The position numbers and the translations under genes were made by a program. This document shows positions 7,412-15,907 of a stretch of DNA of 47,510 nt, in pieces. The notes below the pieces were generated by a model. That model saw only the letters and a list, made by a program, of their open reading frames with translations. It was not told the DNA's origin and did no database searches. The stretch covers positions 1 to 47,510 of the forward strand of contig DAIBJA010000015.1 of the NCBI GenBank assembly GCA_027420455.1. The letters are read 5' to 3'. The stretch is from Clostridia bacterium. GTDB taxonomy: Bacteria; Bacillota; Sulfobacillia; JAJZYS01; JAJYTV01. The stretch's first letter is position 1; every line of letters starts with the position of its first letter.

Positions 7412-8995
7412 GTGGCTGAGATCGGTGTGGGCGCGCCGCGAGAAGCCATGCGCCCGGAGACTCCACCCTACTGGCTACGCTACGCTGGGCACTTCGTGCG
7501 CTTCGGCACCCTCGACCCGCTCATCCGCGGCATGGCCTTCGCCGCCACCGCGGCGGTGGTCCTGGGCCTTCTGGTGCTCACCCTGCCGCTTGAAAGGCTG
7601 GCTGCTGTTCACGCGGCGACAGGGCTCCTGAACATTCGCATGCCTTGGCCGGTTCTGGCCGGAGGAGCCCTGCTCCAGGCGGCTGGCTGGTGGTATCTCC
7701 TGGCGGGCGCGGCGATGGCCGGCGCAGTGATGCGCTGGCCCATCGCCCTTGCCTTTCTCCTGTTTTTCGGACTCGTGGTGCCCGGCGATCTGGCGGTTGC
7801 GCTGCCGGTCCTCCTTACGATCGGCTACCTCATCTACACGGCGTTCCGGCGGCCGACCGACAAGTGGGCTTTGGCCATCACGGGCGGGTTGGTCGTCCTC
7901 ACCTACCTTCTCCTGTTCTTAAGCGACGCCGCCGCGGTGTCCATGACCCTCTTGAACCAGGTCATGGTTTTCTACCTCCTGTTCATTCCGATCATCTTCT
8001 ACTCCGGCTTCGACCTCGGCCAGACGGGCCTCTACCTCACACGATTCGCGCTGACCCATGCCCACCGCCACCTCGGGGCGGAGGTTGTCTGGTGGTTCGC
8101 GCTCGCCATCGTAGGCGTGAAGATCCTGATCCTTGCGCTAACCTGGCAGACGCCGGGACTTGGCGTGATCACGGCCCTCCTGCTGATCGCGGTGGCGGCC
8201 TGGGCGTGCCGCGCCGTATCGCCGAAAGAGGAGGAGCCGCCAGAACTGCTGCCGTTCCTTGCGGCCCTATTGATCATTCTCGTCGTCTTCATGCCTCAGG
8301 GGCTGCATCTTGTCTTCGGCTGGAGCGCCCTGCTCGCGCTGGTTCTGGCCGCGGTGATCCTGCCGATCTCCCGCCGGCGACCCGGCTGGCGCGCGGGGGC
8401 GATATTCCTGCTTCTCTTCGGCCTTTGGAACGTCAGCAATGTGATGGCTCTCGGTCCCGGCCACCCGATCTGGGTCCTTTCGCATAGCTTTCCGGCGATC
8501 GGCGCCCGCGGCATGAACGAGGCCGTGACCCTTTCGGCCCTCGGCTACCTCCTCTGGCTCAGATGGCGTCGTCGCCTGACCGTCGAGCGAGCCCTCTTCG
8601 CCGTATTCTGGCTGCTGGGCCTCACGCTGGCCCTCGACACCTGGAACCTCTTCGACTGGATGCACACCTTGACGCGCGGTCTGCTCTCCGCCGAGGCCCT
8701 GCTGCTGATCGTCGGCATCGGCCACGAGATCCTTGCGAGCGGCGGCATCCTCAACCGCGGCTCGAAGGGACTCCCGCGCAACTCGCGCGTCCTGCTCTAC
8801 CTCGGCTACCTTCTCCTCCTCGTGGGAGCGACCGTCCTCGCGAACGGTACCCAGGGGCCGGGGGCGGACCTCATCAACACCGATGACCTTCAGGCCGGCG
8901 GTCTGATCCTGATCGGCCTGCCACTCTACCTCCAGCAGTTCCTGCACGCCTTCTCGTTCGGCCACCTGCCGCGCCTGGAGGAGGACGAGGCATGA
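7412..8995 (+). CDS. Polytopic membrane protein of unknown function
   Basis: The 527-residue protein has about 14 hydrophobic segments spread along nearly its whole length, short Arg/Lys-containing loops and an acidic C-terminus (RLEEDEA). It starts at GTG after GGGGGAG, 20 bases behind the PrsW-like gene. I see no catalytic, transporter-signature or nucleotide-binding motif. Its position between a regulated protease and two exported proteins suggests a shared envelope task, but that is inference. Confidence 0.75.
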   Translation: MAEIGVGAPREAMRPETPPYWLRYAGHFVRFGTLDPLIRGMAFAATAAVVLGLLVLTLPLERLAAVHAATGLLNIRMPWPVLAGGALLQAAGWWYLLAGAAMAGAVMRWPIALAFLLFFGLVVPGDLAVALPVLLTIGYLIYTAFRRPTDKWALAITGGLVVLTYLLLFLSDAAAVSMTLLNQVMVFYLLFIPIIFYSGFDLGQTGLYLTRFALTHAHRHLGAEVVWWFALAIVGVKILILALTWQTPGLGVITALLLIAVAAWACRAVSPKEEEPPELLPFLAALLIILVVFMPQGLHLVFGWSALLALVLAAVILPISRRRPGWRAGAIFLLLFGLWNVSNVMALGPGHPIWVLSHSFPAIGARGMNEAVTLSALGYLLWLRWRRRLTVERALFAVFWLLGLTLALDTWNLFDWMHTLTRGLLSAEALLLIVGIGHEILASGGILNRGSKGLPRNSRVLLYLGYLLLLVGATVLANGTQGPGADLINTDDLQAGGLILIGLPLYLQQFLHAFSFGHLPRLEEDEA

Positions 8996-9050
8996 TGACG
9001 GGAGCCCCACGCGGCCGGAAACCAGTCGGATGACGGAGGGAGTGTTACAC

Positions 9051-9518
9051 ATGGTCCATAGGCGCCTGGCGGTGCTGACAGCCGCTTGCGCGCTAGCGCT
9101 GCCGCTCTATCCGGTCAGCGCGGCGGCTTCGCCTCAGAAGACACTGCCGATCAAGATCTGCCTGAGTCAGCCGAAGAGCGTGCAGATGGGCGGCCAGGAC
9201 GTCCTGAGCTGTCCGAACCCCGCGACCAACGTGCCGAGGAAGAAGTCCTTCTATCTCCTCATATCCGTAACGGCCCAGCAGGGGTTTCAGACCTATGCCC
9301 TCGACTGGGCGCTGAAGCGCTGGCAGCCGAAGCGCCACCGCTGGGCGACGATGCGCCAGCAAATTGGGACAAAGATCCAGCCCGACTGGCAATACGTGTG
9401 GCTGTCGGAGCAGGGACTCGCTCCTGGCAGCTATAGGGCCTTCGTCTCTTCGGACTTCCTGGCCAAGTATACGAACGCGCCGATGTTCTACTTCGCCACC
9501 TCGTTCAAGGTGCGTTAG
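9051..9518 (+). CDS. Secreted protein of unknown function
   Basis: A 155-residue protein with a clear signal peptide: basic start MVHRRL, hydrophobic run AVLTAACALALPLYPVSA, probable cleavage near AAA-SPQ. The mature part has two cysteines (KICLSQ and VLSCPNP) that could form a disulfide, and many aromatic residues (W, Y, F) typical of a small beta-rich fold. The ATG at 9051 is preferred over an earlier in-frame ATG because GGAGGGAG lies just upstream and the signal peptide then begins properly. It is the fourth gene of the envelope operon. Confidence 0.7.
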   Translation: MVHRRLAVLTAACALALPLYPVSAAASPQKTLPIKICLSQPKSVQMGGQDVLSCPNPATNVPRKKSFYLLISVTAQQGFQTYALDWALKRWQPKRHRWATMRQQIGTKIQPDWQYVWLSEQGLAPGSYRAFVSSDFLAKYTNAPMFYFATSFKVR

Positions 9519-9555
9519 GGAGGCAGCAGGGCATCGGCGCCTGGGGAGGATCTCT

Positions 9556-10101
9556 ATGGTGCCCTTTCGATCGAGGCCGAACATCCGGCGTCTGGCTCTT
9601 GGCCTGGCCGTGGGAGCTGCGCTGCTGGGCGTCGCCGCGTGCTCCGGAAACCAGGGCGGTGGCAACCCGGCGGTGACGTCAGCCGCAAGCGGCGTGTCGT
9701 GCCCTGCGGGACCAACCAGCTCGCCCGGCACGTTGACGGCGTCGGGGCAGCAGTTCAAAGGTGACGGGCTCGACGTGACGGCTGAGGCCAGTCTCGACCC
9801 CAACTACGGCGTGAATGGCACGATCGATGTCAAGGTGACTGTCCTCTGCCCCACCGGCGTGACCGACGTGAGCGTCTTTCAGAGCTACCAGTACTATGGG
9901 TCGACCGTCGGTGCGCATCTTTCGGAACTATCCCATGACGGCAACACCTGGACCTTCGCGCTCTTCGCCGACAACCTGAGCGGCCAGGAGCCATTCCAGG
10001 TGGCTCTGTACCAAGGGGCGCTCTCGGGCAGCGGCAAGCCGGCCCTCGCGACCATCGTCTTCAAGTGGCCGGCAAGTCTAATCAAGGACATGGCGAGCTA
10101 A
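9556..10101 (+). CDS. Putative lipoprotein
   Basis: The 181-residue product starts MVPFRSRPNIRRLALGLAVG and carries a lipobox-like segment LLGVAACSG, so Cys-29 is the probable lipid-modified residue after signal peptidase II cleavage. The mature part is Gly/Ser/Thr-rich, then beta-rich with several aromatic residues (SYQYYGS, DGNTWTFALFADN). GGAGGA lies upstream of the ATG. It is the last gene of the envelope operon. No domain family is recognised. Confidence 0.75.
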   Translation: MVPFRSRPNIRRLALGLAVGAALLGVAACSGNQGGGNPAVTSAASGVSCPAGPTSSPGTLTASGQQFKGDGLDVTAEASLDPNYGVNGTIDVKVTVLCPTGVTDVSVFQSYQYYGSTVGAHLSELSHDGNTWTFALFADNLSGQEPFQVALYQGALSGSGKPALATIVFKWPASLIKDMAS

Positions 10102-10697
10102 GACGCCCCGTCGACCAAGCGCGGGTCCCAAAACTGCCAGGAGAAGTGACGGATCGCTGCGTCGGGGGTGTCCTGCAAACGCAGCAGACTCACGCGACGG
10201 CGAGCGGCAACACGATCGTCGACGCAGTTCGTCATCGTGGAAGGTCTAGTCACCTCCGCCACGTCCGGACAACACTATCTCAGTCGACCTATGACTTCGG
10301 CGGCATCTGGCTAGACTCGCTGGCCCCTGGGGGACCTGCGCCGTGACCTCCGCGAGACTGACTTCTCTTGGACCGAGCGGCATGTTTGAGAGCAAAGGCC
10401 AGCCAGACAACCAGCCCGCCTCGGAGAGGGGCGGGCTGCTTCGCTGCGCGGGGAGTGAGGCAGCCACGAGGCCCCGCTCCTGGTCATGCGGACGGCGATA
10501 TCCGAGCGGGAGGCGTCGAACTGGTCCTGAAGGAGCCGGTGCCGCCCGATGACGCCTCGCGGCGCGGATTCCGGCCGCGATGCAGGAGAGCGACGTGGCC
10601 GCAGGAGAATGGACGATCCCGAGGTGTGCGCCGCAGGGGTCGCCTGGCGCCCGCAGTTGCCCCGAGACCAACGGCGGAAGACGTGGAGGGAGACATC
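10102..10697. other. Intergenic stretch, no convincing gene, one hairpin
   Basis: About 600 bases between the envelope operon and the next gene. Open frames here lack ribosome binding sites and recognisable composition. The frame of the downstream gene stays open upstream of its GTG, but that sequence is Arg/Pro-rich and reads as non-coding. A stem of nine G/C-rich pairs (CAGCCCGCC at 10412-10420 with GGCGGGCTG at 10430-10438) may terminate transcription of the upstream operon. Confidence 0.5.
10412..10438 (+). terminator. Hairpin, possible terminator
   Basis: Nine perfectly complementary base pairs enclose a 9-base loop. The 3' side continues CTTCG rather than a T-run, so efficiency as an intrinsic terminator is uncertain. 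It separates the envelope operon from the accessory block. Confidence 0.4.
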
Positions 10698-12224
10698 GTG
10701 GAGACGCGACCAGCCCAGGAGAACCGCTACGTCGTGCGCCTGGGCTTGGTGGGCCAGGCGAGCGTCGAAGACGCGTACCAGCTGACCGGTGCCAAGATCC
10801 TGCACCTGATGATCGTCGCCATCCTGGAGCAGGGCGGCCCGCTGGATCTTGAGCAGATGGTGGCGCGGCTCGAGCGGGCCGGGGTGCCCTCCCGCGTCGG
10901 GAACCTCGCCGTCTCCGTGCAGAAGGCCTGGGCGGGGCGGCCGCCCATCTACCGCGATACCCACGGCCGCTTTGACCTGGACCTCCAGTACTGGGAGCTT
11001 CCCTGGCTCTTGCGCGGGCTCGGCCTGCTGCCCCCGCCCAAGGGACCTGCGATCGTGCCCGAGCCGTCCCCGCCGCCGCCTTCGCCGGCCCCCTCGGAGC
11101 CGCTCTCCCAAGACGAGGTGACCGCGGCGTTCCGGGATGCGAGCCTCTACGGGTTCGCCGCCTCCCGGCAAGTGGCCGCCGTCCTCGACGGCTATGGCTC
11201 GCCGCTGGCCTTGGAGGCGGTCGAGGAGATTCTCGCGGGATTGACCCGCTGGCGCTTTGCCTTCGACCAGACGCGCGTCCGCTACTGGAAGACGCCGCTC
11301 GTCTCGCTGGGGCCGGAGGGCCTTGCGCACCTGAACCGCGACTGCCCCGAACTCCTCGAGATGCGGGCCATGGTGCGCGAACGCGCACGCCCGCACTACG
11401 AGCGTCTGGCGGCGCAGCAGCGGTCGGAGGACTACGCCAGGGCGGCGCGGGAAAGGGAAAGGCTTGCGCGTGAGGCAGAGACTGCGCAGGAGCGCAATAG
11501 GAGCCACGCCGTGCTGCGCCTTGTCCGACTTCCGGACGGGCGGGCCGGCTGCGCCGCGCTGCTTGATGTCGAGCGGCGGGAGATCAGGACGTTCCTGCCA
11601 AAGGAGATGGCAGACCTGCCACAGGCGCTCGGCCGCCACGACGCCCTAGCAGGGCTTGACGTCCGCGACGCCCTCGAGGTGCTCGGCTTGGCCCCCTACG
11701 ACTGGAAGCTCGAGGAGCTGCGACCGTCCGAGCGGACGGTCAGGCTGAACCGCGCGGGTCGACGCCTCAGGATCACGTTCGAACTCGTGAGCCGCTCCAC
11801 GACCGGCATCCAGCGCCCCCTGGCCGATCCCGAGGTTCTGGCCGGCTACATCGCAAAGGCCACCTGGGGTCGCCTGCGCAGGCGGCTTGAGAGCGATGTC
11901 AAGGCGCTCTACGCCATTCGGCAGTACGCCGCGCTGCACGGCTACGTGCGGCTGCGCTGGGGCTTCATCGACGACGTTCTTTCCCTGGAGTGGACAGCCT
12001 TCAGCGAGGCGACGCTGCTGCCGGCGCTCCACGCCGCGCAGGAGAGCGGCGAGACGATCGCACTCGTGCTCGGCGGGGCGCCAGGCTGGGCCGAGCCCTG
12101 GTCGCGGGTCCGCCGCTGCAGGGTGCTGCGCGTCGAGCGCGGCCGCGCTCAGTTGGCGTTCGAGGGCGAGCAGTTCATCGAGGCGATCCCCCTCGAGGAC
12201 ATCCAGGCCTTGTACCGCTTGTAG
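10698..12224 (+). CDS. Winged-helix protein with a WYL-like C-terminus, unknown function
   Basis: This 508-residue protein starts at a GTG 5-6 bases after GGAGGGAG. The N-terminal 100 residues look like a winged helix (ILHLMIVAILEQGGPLDLEQ, then MVARLERAG). A Pro-rich linker (about 110-130) leads to a second helical segment, then a strongly charged, probably coiled-coil stretch near residues 230-270 (ARAARERERLAREAETAQER). The C-terminal 80 residues (WSRVRRCRVLRVERGRAQL and AIPLEDIQALYRL) resemble the ligand-binding end of WYL proteins, only by general pattern. WYL-type regulators often sit at the head of defence loci. It precedes the helicase and ATPase genes, so a regulatory or sensor role in that block is plausible but not shown. 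Confidence 0.6.
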   Translation: METRPAQENRYVVRLGLVGQASVEDAYQLTGAKILHLMIVAILEQGGPLDLEQMVARLERAGVPSRVGNLAVSVQKAWAGRPPIYRDTHGRFDLDLQYWELPWLLRGLGLLPPPKGPAIVPEPSPPPPSPAPSEPLSQDEVTAAFRDASLYGFAASRQVAAVLDGYGSPLALEAVEEILAGLTRWRFAFDQTRVRYWKTPLVSLGPEGLAHLNRDCPELLEMRAMVRERARPHYERLAAQQRSEDYARAARERERLAREAETAQERNRSHAVLRLVRLPDGRAGCAALLDVERREIRTFLPKEMADLPQALGRHDALAGLDVRDALEVLGLAPYDWKLEELRPSERTVRLNRAGRRLRITFELVSRSTTGIQRPLADPEVLAGYIAKATWGRLRRRLESDVKALYAIRQYAALHGYVRLRWGFIDDVLSLEWTAFSEATLLPALHAAQESGETIALVLGGAPGWAEPWSRVRRCRVLRVERGRAQLAFEGEQFIEAIPLEDIQALYRL

Positions 12225-13479
12225 GCCTACGTATCACCTGCCCTGGGAGGTGCGGCTGCATCGCCCGCGATGCGCTCCGCTCGCGGCCGGCGCCGCAGGG
12301 GCGGGAATGGCTCGACCGATCGGGGCAGTTGCACGGGGCCGCCCAAGGGGCGAAGCCGCGCGGGGTACGTCTTGGCGATGGGAGGCACCCGGGGCAGCGG
12401 GGGATCTGCGGCCAGGCGTCGCGCCCGCAGCAGTGCTTGTACCTGCGGCCGCTGCCGCACGGGCAGGGTTCGTTGCGACCTGGGCCCGGCTCCCGACGCC
12501 ACGGCTCGCGGCCCGACGGGATGAGGTCACCCTTGGGCCCACAGTGGTCGGGCGGCGTGCGATCCGGGCTGAGCAGGAGCGAGGCGAGGGGCAGGTATGC
12601 AGCCGCGTCGTCCCCGCGTGCGCGGATATGGATCGTCGTCTCCTCCATGCGGGTCCATATCGTGTCGCCGGTTTCCTCCTCGGAGGGGAAGAAAGGAATC
12701 TCGTCCCCAGAGTTCCGATGGATACGCATGAGGTCTCTCAGCGCGGCCGCGAGGAGCTTGCGCATTTCCTGAAGCGGCAGGGCACGGTAGCGGCGCGCCA
12801 CGGCGACGGCGTGGCGCAGGTGGCGTGCGGCCTCCGCCGGATCGAGGCGGCGCAGCATGTGGCCGATGAGCAGCAGAAGGGCCTCGAAGTGATCCGGTTC
12901 GAGGTCGAGGGCGCGCTCCGCAGCGGCCATCGCGAGATCTGGCCTGCCGCCCGTCAGGTAGACGTTCGCGAGGCGGACGAAGTGCTGGGCGTTCAGGGGA
13001 TCCGCGAGCAGCAGGTCGAGGAGATGCTCCTCCGCGTCGGCGCTGCTGCGCGGGCGGTGGCCGTCGAAGAGTTCGATCTCGCCCAGCCCCCCTGGCGATT
13101 TGCTGCCGAACGCGCGGCCGAGTACCCCGCCCGCGATGGCACTCAGGGCCAGGTAGTCCAGATCCGGCGAGGTCCAAGGGCCGCCGGCGCCGCAGCTGTG
13201 GCAGCGGAAGTAGCCGACGAAGGTGACCTGCGGCGAGCCGCCACGATCCTGCGACACGAGCACGGGGCCGACGTCGTAGAGGTTCCGTGCGCCGCAGACC
13301 GAGCAGGTGACCTCCTGCGGATTCTCGCGCCAGCCGTCGCGGCAGAGGTCGAGGTGCCCGCTCACCTGTGCGACGAACGGCCCTGGGAGCATGCTCGTCT
13401 CAGGCGCATCCCGTCCGGAGTCGGTTCCGGTCAGAACTCTCAGGAAGGCAGGATGGCAGCGCTCGCTTCCGTGGTCCAT
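12175..13479 (-). CDS. SEC-C motif protein with zinc-ribbon and TPR-like region
   Basis: About 434 residues if started at ATG 13479, which has GAGGTG about 9 bases upstream; a later ATG at 13392 is possible. A four-Cys element (CSVCG ... CHSCG, about residues 59-95) is followed by TPR-like helices (HFVRLANVYLTGGRPDLAMA, AAERALDLEPDHFEA). A SEC-C zinc motif (NEPCPCGSGRRYKHCCG) lies near residues 333-349. SEC-C occurs at the end of SecA and in many accessory proteins. The roughly 80 residues after it are low-complexity, rich in Pro/Arg/Cys, and read poorly. The gene overlaps the convergent neighbour by 50 bases and runs against the block's other genes. Confidence 0.65.
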   Translation of the reverse strand: MDHGSERCHPAFLRVLTGTDSGRDAPETSMLPGPFVAQVSGHLDLCRDGWRENPQEVTCSVCGARNLYDVGPVLVSQDRGGSPQVTFVGYFRCHSCGAGGPWTSPDLDYLALSAIAGGVLGRAFGSKSPGGLGEIELFDGHRPRSSADAEEHLLDLLLADPLNAQHFVRLANVYLTGGRPDLAMAAAERALDLEPDHFEALLLLIGHMLRRLDPAEAARHLRHAVAVARRYRALPLQEMRKLLAAALRDLMRIHRNSGDEIPFFPSEEETGDTIWTRMEETTIHIRARGDDAAAYLPLASLLLSPDRTPPDHCGPKGDLIPSGREPWRREPGPGRNEPCPCGSGRRYKHCCGRDAWPQIPRCPGCLPSPRRTPRGFAPWAAPCNCPDRSSHSRPCGAGRERSASRAMQPHLPGQVIRRPTSGTRPGCPRGGSPR

Positions 13480-13978
13480 GCCCCAATGCACCTCGCGATG
13501 GCTTGACGCGACGATTCGTCCCGGATATCGTGGGCAGGCGAGTCTCGCGAGGCTCCGCAGGGAACGGCCAGACTGAGCGCACAGGAGCTGGCAACGGCTC
13601 CGAAATCGGTCCACCGATGCGACTGCGGCACAAAAAGGCGCCACTCCTGAGGCGGCGGACCGCGCTTGCGCCGATCTGCCGCCAGCGCTCCCTGGAGGCT
13701 GTCGGCCTGCCCTGCCACCCGGTGCAGCGAGCAGCGGGGCTGCGCCGAAGCCATGGCCCTATCCGTCTCAAGTCCGCGAGATCGACCGACTCGAGGCTGT
13801 CGGCCGATCTGCGCGCTGCGCACGGCTGCACGCCCTGTCTGCGTGCGCCCCCCCACGAAGGACTGTCTGCGGTCCGGGGCGAACCTGTCCCCAAAATGTC
13901 CGCGGGAGCTGAGCGCCATTGCAGCCTGCCGTTCGTCCTGCGGGGCGCTCGCCCTTGCCGCGGCTCGCGCTCCTGGAC
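13480..13978. other. Upstream region of the SNF2 helicase gene, no gene seen
   Basis: About 500 bases. The helicase frame can be extended upstream with TTG codons (for example 13919), but I see no ribosome binding site fixing any of them. No strong hairpin or tandem repeat was noticed. It should contain divergent promoters for the SEC-C gene and the helicase gene. Confidence 0.4.
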
Positions 13979-15907
13979 ATGGAAGAAGGGTTCCTCGCCC
14001 CCACCCAGAGCCTCCTCGGCGCGCTGCACGCGTTCGGAGACAGCCTGGGCGGCCCGCCTGCGCTGCGAACGCCCGGTGGACGCACGGTGGAGCCGTCCCT
14101 CCTCGACCTCACGCCGCTCGGCGGGCCGGAGGGGCGGGAGTTCGAACGGCTGGGAGCGTTCGCAAGGGTCACTGCCGGCCCGGCCGGCAGCGTCGACGTC
14201 GCCTCCGCCCTGCCGGCGGCCTTGCCGAAGCACCTGGGTTCGTTCCAGACCCTTACCGACGCCCTGCGGCGTGGCAAGGAGGTCGAGGGCGGTTACGCGG
14301 AGCTCGTCGACCAGGCCCTGCAGGTCTGGGCCAAGCCGGGCTTCGATGTCCTCATCTCGCCGCCGCGCCTCGGCTTCACGCCCTACCAGCACCAGCTGCA
14401 GACGGCGGAAGCGGTCCTGCGCCGGATGCACGGCCGCGGCATACTGGCCGACGAGGTCGGGCTCGGCAAGACGATCGAAGCGGGCATCGTCCTGAGCGAG
14501 CTCTATATGCGTGCCCTCGCGAGGCGCACCCTCGTGCTGCTACCTGCCGGACTGGTCGGCCAGTGGAGCGAGGAGCTGCGCCAGAAGTTCCAACTCCCCT
14601 TCGTCGCCTATGGCACTGCGGCCTGGGAGCGGGAGGGCGACCCTCTCGCGGCGCCGATCGTGCTCGCCTCGATCGCGTCCGCCCGGCGCAGCCCCCTGCG
14701 CGAACGCCTCGCGGAGATCAGCTGGGATCTCGTGGTGGTGGACGAGGCCCATCGGCTCAAGAATCCCCGCTCCGCCTCGGCCTCGCTTGTCAAGGCGCTG
14801 CGTACGCGGTACATGCTCCTGCTCACGGCCACCCCGGTGGAGAACCGGCTGGACGACCTCTACCAGCTCGTCAACCTTGTGCGGCCGGGCCATCTCGGCA
14901 CGCCGGCCACCTTCAAGGCGCGCCACAAGCCCGAGGCGGGCGGCGGTGTCGCGCATCTTTCAAACCTGCAGCGGGCGATGCGCGACGTCATGGTGCGGCA
15001 TCGGCGCAGCGAGGTGGCGCTCATGCTGCCTCGGCGCATCGCCGAAACCCTTCTCGTCGCGCCGAGCGCGGCGGAGGCCGAGCTCTACCGGGCGGTATCC
15101 GATGAGGTGCGCCGCCAGGCCCAGGGGGCTTCCACAGCCGCCATCTTCACGCTGCGCCAGATCCAGCGTCTGGCCGGCTCCAGCCCGCAGGCGCTCGGGG
15201 GCGGACTTGCCCGCATGGGCTGGTCGGGCCTGGCGGAGCAGGCTCGGGCGGTCACGGCGAGCGAGAAGGCCCGGGCGCTCTGGCTGCACCTGCGCCAACG
15301 CCTCTCCGCGGGCGAGAAGGTGGTCGTGTTCACCGCCTTTCGCGACACGCTGGCCTACCTCGCGGCGCAGGCGAAGCGGGAGGGGCTGCTCGCCGCCGTC
15401 TACCACGGCGGTCTCAGCCGTCGCGAGAAGGACCTGGCGATCGCGTCCTTCGAGGGCGACCGTGACCTCCTGCTGACGACCGAAGCGGCAGGCGAGGGCC
15501 GCAACCTGCAGTTCTGCCACGTCATGGTCAACTACGACCTGCCATGGAATCCCATGCAGATCGAGCAGCGCCTGGGGCGAATTCACCGCATCGGACAGAC
15601 CGAGGACGTGCGCCTGACGAACCTCGTTTCCCGCGGCACGCTCGAGGAGCGCATCCTCGGTGTGCTGGAGGCGAAGATCAACCTCTTTGAGCTGGTGGTG
15701 GGCGAGCTCGACATGATCCTTGGCCGGATCGAGGACGATCTGGACCTCGAGTCCATGATCTTCGCCTCCTATCTGGAGAGTCGCAGCGACGACGAGTTCG
15801 CGCGGCGCCTCGAGGAAATCGGCGACGGCTTGGCGGAAGCCAGGCAGGCATACCTCGCGAGCCGCAGCAAGAACGACAGCCTGCTGGGGGAGGTCGACGA
15901 GCCTTGA
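13979..15907 (+). CDS. SNF2-family DEAH helicase/translocase
   Basis: A 642-residue superfamily 2 ATPase of the SNF2 (RapA/HepA-like) group. Motifs are intact: FTPYQHQLQTAE upstream of motif I, GILADEVGLGKTIEAG (Walker A, about residue 160), VVVDEAHRLKN (motif II, 255), LLLTATPVENRLDDLYQLVN (motif III), FTAFRDTLAYL (motif IV), and NYDLPWNPMQIEQRLGRIHRIGQT (motifs V-VI, about 520-540). It should translocate on double-stranded DNA using ATP. The stop overlaps the TTG start of the next gene (TTGA), so the two are translated together and probably form a complex. Similar helicases occur in DISARM (DrmD) and other defence loci. The start is the least certain feature; ATG 13979 gives MEEGFLAPTQ. Confidence 0.85.
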   Translation: MEEGFLAPTQSLLGALHAFGDSLGGPPALRTPGGRTVEPSLLDLTPLGGPEGREFERLGAFARVTAGPAGSVDVASALPAALPKHLGSFQTLTDALRRGKEVEGGYAELVDQALQVWAKPGFDVLISPPRLGFTPYQHQLQTAEAVLRRMHGRGILADEVGLGKTIEAGIVLSELYMRALARRTLVLLPAGLVGQWSEELRQKFQLPFVAYGTAAWEREGDPLAAPIVLASIASARRSPLRERLAEISWDLVVVDEAHRLKNPRSASASLVKALRTRYMLLLTATPVENRLDDLYQLVNLVRPGHLGTPATFKARHKPEAGGGVAHLSNLQRAMRDVMVRHRRSEVALMLPRRIAETLLVAPSAAEAELYRAVSDEVRRQAQGASTAAIFTLRQIQRLAGSSPQALGGGLARMGWSGLAEQARAVTASEKARALWLHLRQRLSAGEKVVVFTAFRDTLAYLAAQAKREGLLAAVYHGGLSRREKDLAIASFEGDRDLLLTTEAAGEGRNLQFCHVMVNYDLPWNPMQIEQRLGRIHRIGQTEDVRLTNLVSRGTLEERILGVLEAKINLFELVVGELDMILGRIEDDLDLESMIFASYLESRSDDEFARRLEEIGDGLAEARQAYLASRSKNDSLLGEVDEP